Positions 35,059-38,343 of a stretch of DNA of 38,343 nucleotides are shown here, piece after piece. This DNA comes from an uncultured Eubacteriales bacterium. Its GTDB lineage: Bacteria > Bacillota > Clostridia > Peptostreptococcales > Anaerovoracaceae. The notes under the pieces were generated by a model. The model worked only from the letters and a program-made list of their open reading frames with translations. It had not been told where the DNA came from and ran no database searches. Both the position numbers and the translations under genes were made by a program. The DNA lies in NCBI GenBank assembly GCA_900318155.1, contig ONJN01000010.1, forward strand, positions 1 to 38,343, given 5' to 3'. The stretch's first letter is position 1, and each line of letters begins with the position of its first letter.

Positions 35059-36294
35059 TCAGTCAAATATGCGGTCGTACAGGTCACTCTTCTGTAGAAA
35101 TTCCTCAATCGTTGAAAATCCCAGCCTGTTCAGCAGCTCAATCAGATACAGGTTCTCCATCGGCGTCTCAAAACGGGATTCTTTCCCATAGGCCCGGACG
35201 GCTTCTTTGCCTTCTTCCTTCGGCCGGATCGCCTTTGGCCCGCCGACACAGCCGCCTCTGCAGCCCATTCCCTCAAAGAAATTACCCTGCCGGTTGCCGG
35301 CCAGGATGTCTTCGATCAAAGCTTTGCAATCCGGAACGCCGTCCGCTGTCCGGGACTCGAACGTGATGTCGGCGCCCTGGTTGAGCGCTTTCACGGTCAG
35401 TTCCACGGCTTCCGCGACACCGCCGCTGTACGCGTAGCCGATTCCGGTGCGGGATGCGTGCGGACTGGATTCTTCTTCCTGATTCTCCAGATCAATGTCG
35501 GTGACCGAGAAAAGATCCTGAAGCTCCTGATACGTCAGAACATAATCGATCGCGCCGGCCAGATCCGGATCTTTGCTCTCTGCCTTTTTCGCCATGCACG
35601 GCCCGATGAAAACCGTCTTCGCGTTTGGGTGAAGCGCTTTCACGGTGCGGCCGCCGGCGATCATCGGTGAAACAGAGCCCGGCACGTTCGGCAGAAGTTC
35701 GTGAAATTTCTTTTTGATCATGGAAATCCACATCGGGCAGCAGCAGCTTGTCAGCTGGAACGCGGACTGATCGCTGATGTTTTCTGTAAATTCCAGCGCT
35801 TCTTTCAGCGTCAAAACGTCGGCAAAGATCGCCACTTCGATCATGTCGGTAAATCCCAGTTTCTTAAGCGCGGAACGGAGTTTCCCGGCGCTCACTTCAC
35901 TGCCGAACTGGCCGGAGAAAGCCGGCGCGACGAGCGCGTAAACGGGGCCTTCATAGTTGTGAAGGTCGTTGACGACAGGAATCAGGTCTTTCTTTGTCGT
36001 CAGCACTTCAAATTTACAGGCATCGATGCAGGCCTGGCAGCCGACACACTGTGTATCGTCAATGCGGATGCTGCCATCGTTTTCCAGCGTCATGGCGTCC
36101 CAGTCACAGACGTCAACGCAGGCCTTTTTGTCGCCGGAACAGATGCATGGCTTTGTCCTGACAACCAGCCCGTACTCGTCCGGATTCATGAGAATTGAAA
36201 CCATCGCGGGATCCGCGCCGTCCGGCACGATGTTGCGGTTGTTTGCCGCAGCGCGTTCAAGCATCTGCTGATACAAATCGTTCAAACTTAACAT
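35059..36294 (-). CDS. monomeric [FeFe]-hydrogenase-like protein, group B-type motifs
   Basis: 411 residues from ATG 36294 (AAAGGAG 6 nt upstream; an ATG 12 codons earlier is less likely). The N-terminus has two [4Fe-4S] sites: C50, C52, C59, C63 (unusual spacing) and C83, C86, C89, C93 (ferredoxin spacing). The H-cluster motifs follow: L1 TSCCCPMW (182-189), L2 GPCMAKKAE with C233 (231-239), and L3 MGCRGGCVGG with C345 and C349. All four ligand Cys are kept. L1 has an extra Cys and L2 begins GPC rather than MPC, as I recall for group B enzymes. It could evolve or take up H2 with ferredoxin in the cytoplasm. No HydE/F/G maturases or redox partner lie nearby. A perfectly spaced promoter precedes it. 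Confidence 0.85.
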   Translation of the reverse strand: MLSLNDLYQQMLERAAANNRNIVPDGADPAMVSILMNPDEYGLVVRTKPCICSGDKKACVDVCDWDAMTLENDGSIRIDDTQCVGCQACIDACKFEVLTTKKDLIPVVNDLHNYEGPVYALVAPAFSGQFGSEVSAGKLRSALKKLGFTDMIEVAIFADVLTLKEALEFTENISDQSAFQLTSCCCPMWISMIKKKFHELLPNVPGSVSPMIAGGRTVKALHPNAKTVFIGPCMAKKAESKDPDLAGAIDYVLTYQELQDLFSVTDIDLENQEEESSPHASRTGIGYAYSGGVAEAVELTVKALNQGADITFESRTADGVPDCKALIEDILAGNRQGNFFEGMGCRGGCVGGPKAIRPKEEGKEAVRAYGKESRFETPMENLYLIELLNRLGFSTIEEFLQKSDLYDRIFD

Positions 36295-36371
36295 ACACAG
36301 CTCCTTTCTATAACGATGCACTAATCGCAAATAAACGATATATATTGAAATTTCCGGATTTCCGTGTGTTT

Positions 36372-36400
36372 ATTATACATTTTATTATGGGGAATGTAAA
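36372..36400 (-). promoter_or_regulatory. strong promoter of the hydrogenase-like gene
   Basis: On the minus strand, TTTACA (36400-36395), exactly 17 nt, TATAAT (36377-36372), about 78 nt before the ATG at 36294. This is a near-consensus sigma-A promoter. Confidence 0.8.
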
Positions 36401-36640
36401 GCGATTGCGGGAATTGCCGTTTCGTCTGCCCGTATCATTCTGCGCCGGGCGGCCTCTGACAACTTGTCTGGCATAGTTCGTTTTATCGGCTGCCGTTTCA
36501 CCAATGCCGTTTCACCAATTACCTTCGGTACCGGCCGGCAGTTCTGTTCGGTATGTTACCTTAGTATAACAGGCGGTCGCGGCATTCCTGACGTGCAGAC
36601 ACGTTATGTGAGAATAATCAGATAAATTCAGGCGTACAAA
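36401..36640. other. intergenic region, no gene supported
   Basis: No convincing reading frame is seen. It contains a tandem direct repeat of TGCCGTTTCACCAA (36491-36504 and 36505-36518) and a GC-rich inverted stretch ACCTTCGGTACCGGCCGG. Confidence 0.5.
36491..36518. repeat. 14-bp tandem direct repeat
   Basis: Two perfect adjacent copies of TGCCGTTTCACCAA, between divergent promoters. It may be a slippage product or a paired binding site. Confidence 0.8.
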
Positions 36641-36669
36641 TAGACAGTGACGGCTGTTTGCTGTAAAAT
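36641..36669 (+). promoter_or_regulatory. promoter of the DUF6273 surface protein
   Basis: TAGACA (36641-36646), exactly 17 nt, TAAAAT (36664-36669). The 5' untranslated region would be about 140 nt. Confidence 0.6.
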
Positions 36670-36814
36670 AAACCTACAGAAGAAGAATCTCATTAATGGA
36701 TTATTGTGATCGGATATTATGGATCATTTGTGGCGTGGGAACAAATGGCGCTTGAAGAAGAGTATTCTCAGCTGTTTGTTTTTGTCCGTTGGGATTAAAG
36801 AGGGAGGAAAGAAC

Positions 36815-38343
36815 ATGAATCAAAGATCAGAGATTACATCAGTCACATTAAAAGGCATCCTGGTCAGGGGAATCCTGTCGGTTCTTCTGGGTGTCGTTCT
36901 GACGATGACGGGAATGTCGGTAAATCTGTTGAAGAATGAAGGAGCGGAAACAGTTGTTCATGCAGCAGCGGCTTTGTCCAACCCCCGTATTGTTTCAGAT
37001 TCATCGATGACGGCCGGACAAAAAGTAACCTGGGACTGTGTCTGGTTCGGCTCTTATCCTCAGACGGAGATCGTGGATAATAAGGAGACCTGCGGCACGT
37101 GCGGAAAGGACTGGGGAAAGACCACTGATTATGTGAAGGATGATAAACTCTACAGTAAACTGAAGAGCGCGACAGGTTGGAACAGCAACGGCGACCTGGC
37201 CCTGGACGGGGAGAAATACCGCCGGATCAGGAAAAGTGATGCAACTTACTCGGATTCAGGTTCTGACGGCTATTATATCTGGAATGATTCCGGCAGTTAC
37301 CATTATTTCCGCTATGACAAAATCAAGTGGCGGGTGCTGAATGTTTCAGGTAGCCGTGCCCTTCTGCTGGCCGATCAGGCGCTGGATGATCAGCAGTATA
37401 ACATTATAGATACACCAGTTACCTGGGCCGACAGCACGATCAGAAGCTGGCTGAACGGATATAATGATTCGACAAATAACTGCAGCACGGACTTCACTGG
37501 TAAGAATTATATCAACAGCGCGTTTTCATCAGCAGAACGGAAGGCGATTGTCTCAACGGATCTGGACAATAAGACGACCGGATCATATTCGAATAACTAT
37601 GGCGGAGACAATACAAGCGACAAGGTCTTCCTTTTGGCCTCTTATGACCTTTATAACTCCGATGTGTCCGCTTCCTATGGATTCTATAAAGATAATTTTT
37701 CCATAAATGACGAATCCAGAAGGTGTAAAAGCAGTACGTATGCGAAGGCTATGGGCACCTTCTCGGATTCTAACAGCGCTTACACCGGCAACTGCTACTG
37801 GTGGCTTCGCTCGCCGGGATATAAGGCTCGTTACGCTGCATATGTTCACTGCTATGGCCTCGTCAATTTTGATGGTCGGTATGTCGACAACACCTATGAT
37901 GGTGTGCGTCCCGCTTTGTATCTGAATCTCTCATCCTCTGATCAGTGGGCCTATGCGGGAACCGTGTGCAGTGACGGAACGGTGAAAGAAGACATCGGTT
38001 TTGCGACATGCACGCTTAACAAAGAGAATTATCCGTACACCGGTAAAGTGATTCTTCCGGATATAACAGTGACTCTTGCGGGAAAGACGTTAACTTCGGG
38101 AACGGATTATACGATTTCTTCAAAAAGCAAGGCAGCAGGAAAAGCTGTGGCAACGATTACCGGCAAAGGTGATTGCATTGGCTCAACGTCCGTGACCTAC
38201 AAGATCAGCCCGGCCAGCCTGGCAGGAAAGAAGCTCGGCCTTAGCAAGACCACCTGCACCTACAACGCCAAAGTGCAGAAGCCAACGGTAAAAACAGTGG
38301 GCGGCAAGGCGCTGAAAGCCGGAACCGACTACACGATTAAGTA
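36815..38343 (+). CDS. 5' part of a large secreted DUF6273 / Ig-like repeat protein
   Basis: The frame is open from ATG 36815 (AGGGAGGAA upstream) to the window edge, giving 509 residues plus two bases. A signal peptide or anchor spans about 13-35, with an Ala-rich possible cleavage near 49-53. Residues 72-375 form a DUF6273 domain: VWFGSYPQTE (77-86), IKWRVLNVSG, TWADSTIRSWLN (203-213), KVFLLASYDLY, YWWLRSPG (328-335), and GVRPALYLNL (363-372). Its fold resembles the FGE/C-type-lectin type, suggesting binding of a ligand or sugar. CGTC at 93-96 may bind metal. From about 395, Ig/MBG-like repeats start (YPYTGKVILPDITVTLAGKTLTSGTDYTI, 406-434; another from 478). The full protein is probably over 1000 residues. 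The target is unknown. Confidence 0.88.
   Translation, partial: MNQRSEITSVTLKGILVRGILSVLLGVVLTMTGMSVNLLKNEGAETVVHAAAALSNPRIVSDSSMTAGQKVTWDCVWFGSYPQTEIVDNKETCGTCGKDWGKTTDYVKDDKLYSKLKSATGWNSNGDLALDGEKYRRIRKSDATYSDSGSDGYYIWNDSGSYHYFRYDKIKWRVLNVSGSRALLLADQALDDQQYNIIDTPVTWADSTIRSWLNGYNDSTNNCSTDFTGKNYINSAFSSAERKAIVSTDLDNKTTGSYSNNYGGDNTSDKVFLLASYDLYNSDVSASYGFYKDNFSINDESRRCKSSTYAKAMGTFSDSNSAYTGNCYWWLRSPGYKARYAAYVHCYGLVNFDGRYVDNTYDGVRPALYLNLSSSDQWAYAGTVCSDGTVKEDIGFATCTLNKENYPYTGKVILPDITVTLAGKTLTSGTDYTISSKSKAAGKAVATITGKGDCIGSTSVTYKISPASLAGKKLGLSKTTCTYNAKVQKPTVKTVGGKALKAGTDYTIK

Noticed and set aside
36295-36330. 12-codon N-terminal extension of the hydrogenase-like gene
   Set aside because: The AAAGGAG ribosome site lies inside this extension, 6 nt before the ATG at 36294.
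37464-37925. short plus-strand open frames near the right edge
   Set aside because: They are in other frames of the long DUF6273 gene that stays open from 36815 to the edge.
1-38343. CRISPR arrays, insertion sequences, prophage, tRNA or rRNA genes
   Set aside because: Searched by eye for spaced direct repeats, transposase motifs, integrases and cloverleaf sequences; none was convincing.

Overview
This window looks like a chromosome segment of an anaerobic Gram-positive bacterium of the class Clostridia, with moderate G+C. The reasons are: a complete Firmicute-style S10-spc-alpha ribosomal operon with zinc-form S14 (rpsZ) and zinc-LID adenylate kinase; strong AGGAGG ribosome binding sites; large secreted proteins with DUF6273, bacterial Ig-like and fibronectin-like domains of the kind common in gut Eubacteriales; and a monomeric [FeFe]-hydrogenase-like protein. 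Genus and species cannot be read from the sequence.

Region 1 (1-10.8 kb) is devoted to the cell surface. It opens with the tail of a repeat-rich secreted protein. A tight operon follows: wecE-like aminotransferase, YfhO-family membrane protein, rmlA and rmlB. RmlA, RmlB and WecE together make dTDP-4-amino-4,6-dideoxygalactose (dTDP-Fuc4N). No rmlC or rmlD is present, so the pathway points away from rhamnose. YfhO is a candidate membrane glycosyltransferase. Next come a secreted protein with a degenerate L,D-transpeptidase domain (the catalytic Cys position is Ser) and, in the opposite direction, a two-gene unit of a membrane-anchored C39-like cysteine peptidase and a polysaccharide flippase. 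A bidirectional hairpin terminator separates the convergent units.

Region 2 (10.8-26.9 kb) is one ribosomal superoperon of 31 genes, rpsJ to rplQ, including secY, adk, map, infA and rpoA. A strong sigma-A-type promoter with an A-rich upstream tract precedes a structured leader of about 270 nt, and the operon ends at a Rho-independent terminator. Several spacers (rpsJ-rplC, rpsZ-rpsH, rpmJ-rpsM) are unusually long and can form hairpins. S3 carries an unusual C-terminal extension. Ribosomal genes use AGA almost exclusively for Arg, unlike the flanking genes.

Region 3 (26.9-33.7 kb) holds an orphan DUF58-like membrane protein that appears to lack the family's core motif, then the DNA-repair genes pcrA and ligA, then a stand-alone AIR-synthase/HypE-like protein. 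LigA has Gly where motif IV normally has an essential Lys. The HypE-like protein lacks the C-terminal Cys of true HypE.

Region 4 (33.7-38.3 kb) holds, on the minus strand, an SstT-type serine/threonine:sodium symporter and a group-B-like [FeFe]-hydrogenase. At the right edge is the 5' part of a large secreted DUF6273 plus Ig-like-repeat protein, which runs off the window.

No tRNA, rRNA, CRISPR array, insertion sequence or prophage was seen. The most interesting items are the Fuc4N-YfhO operon, the pseudo-transpeptidase, the ribosomal leader and structured spacers, the LigA motif IV change, and the orphan hydrogenase.
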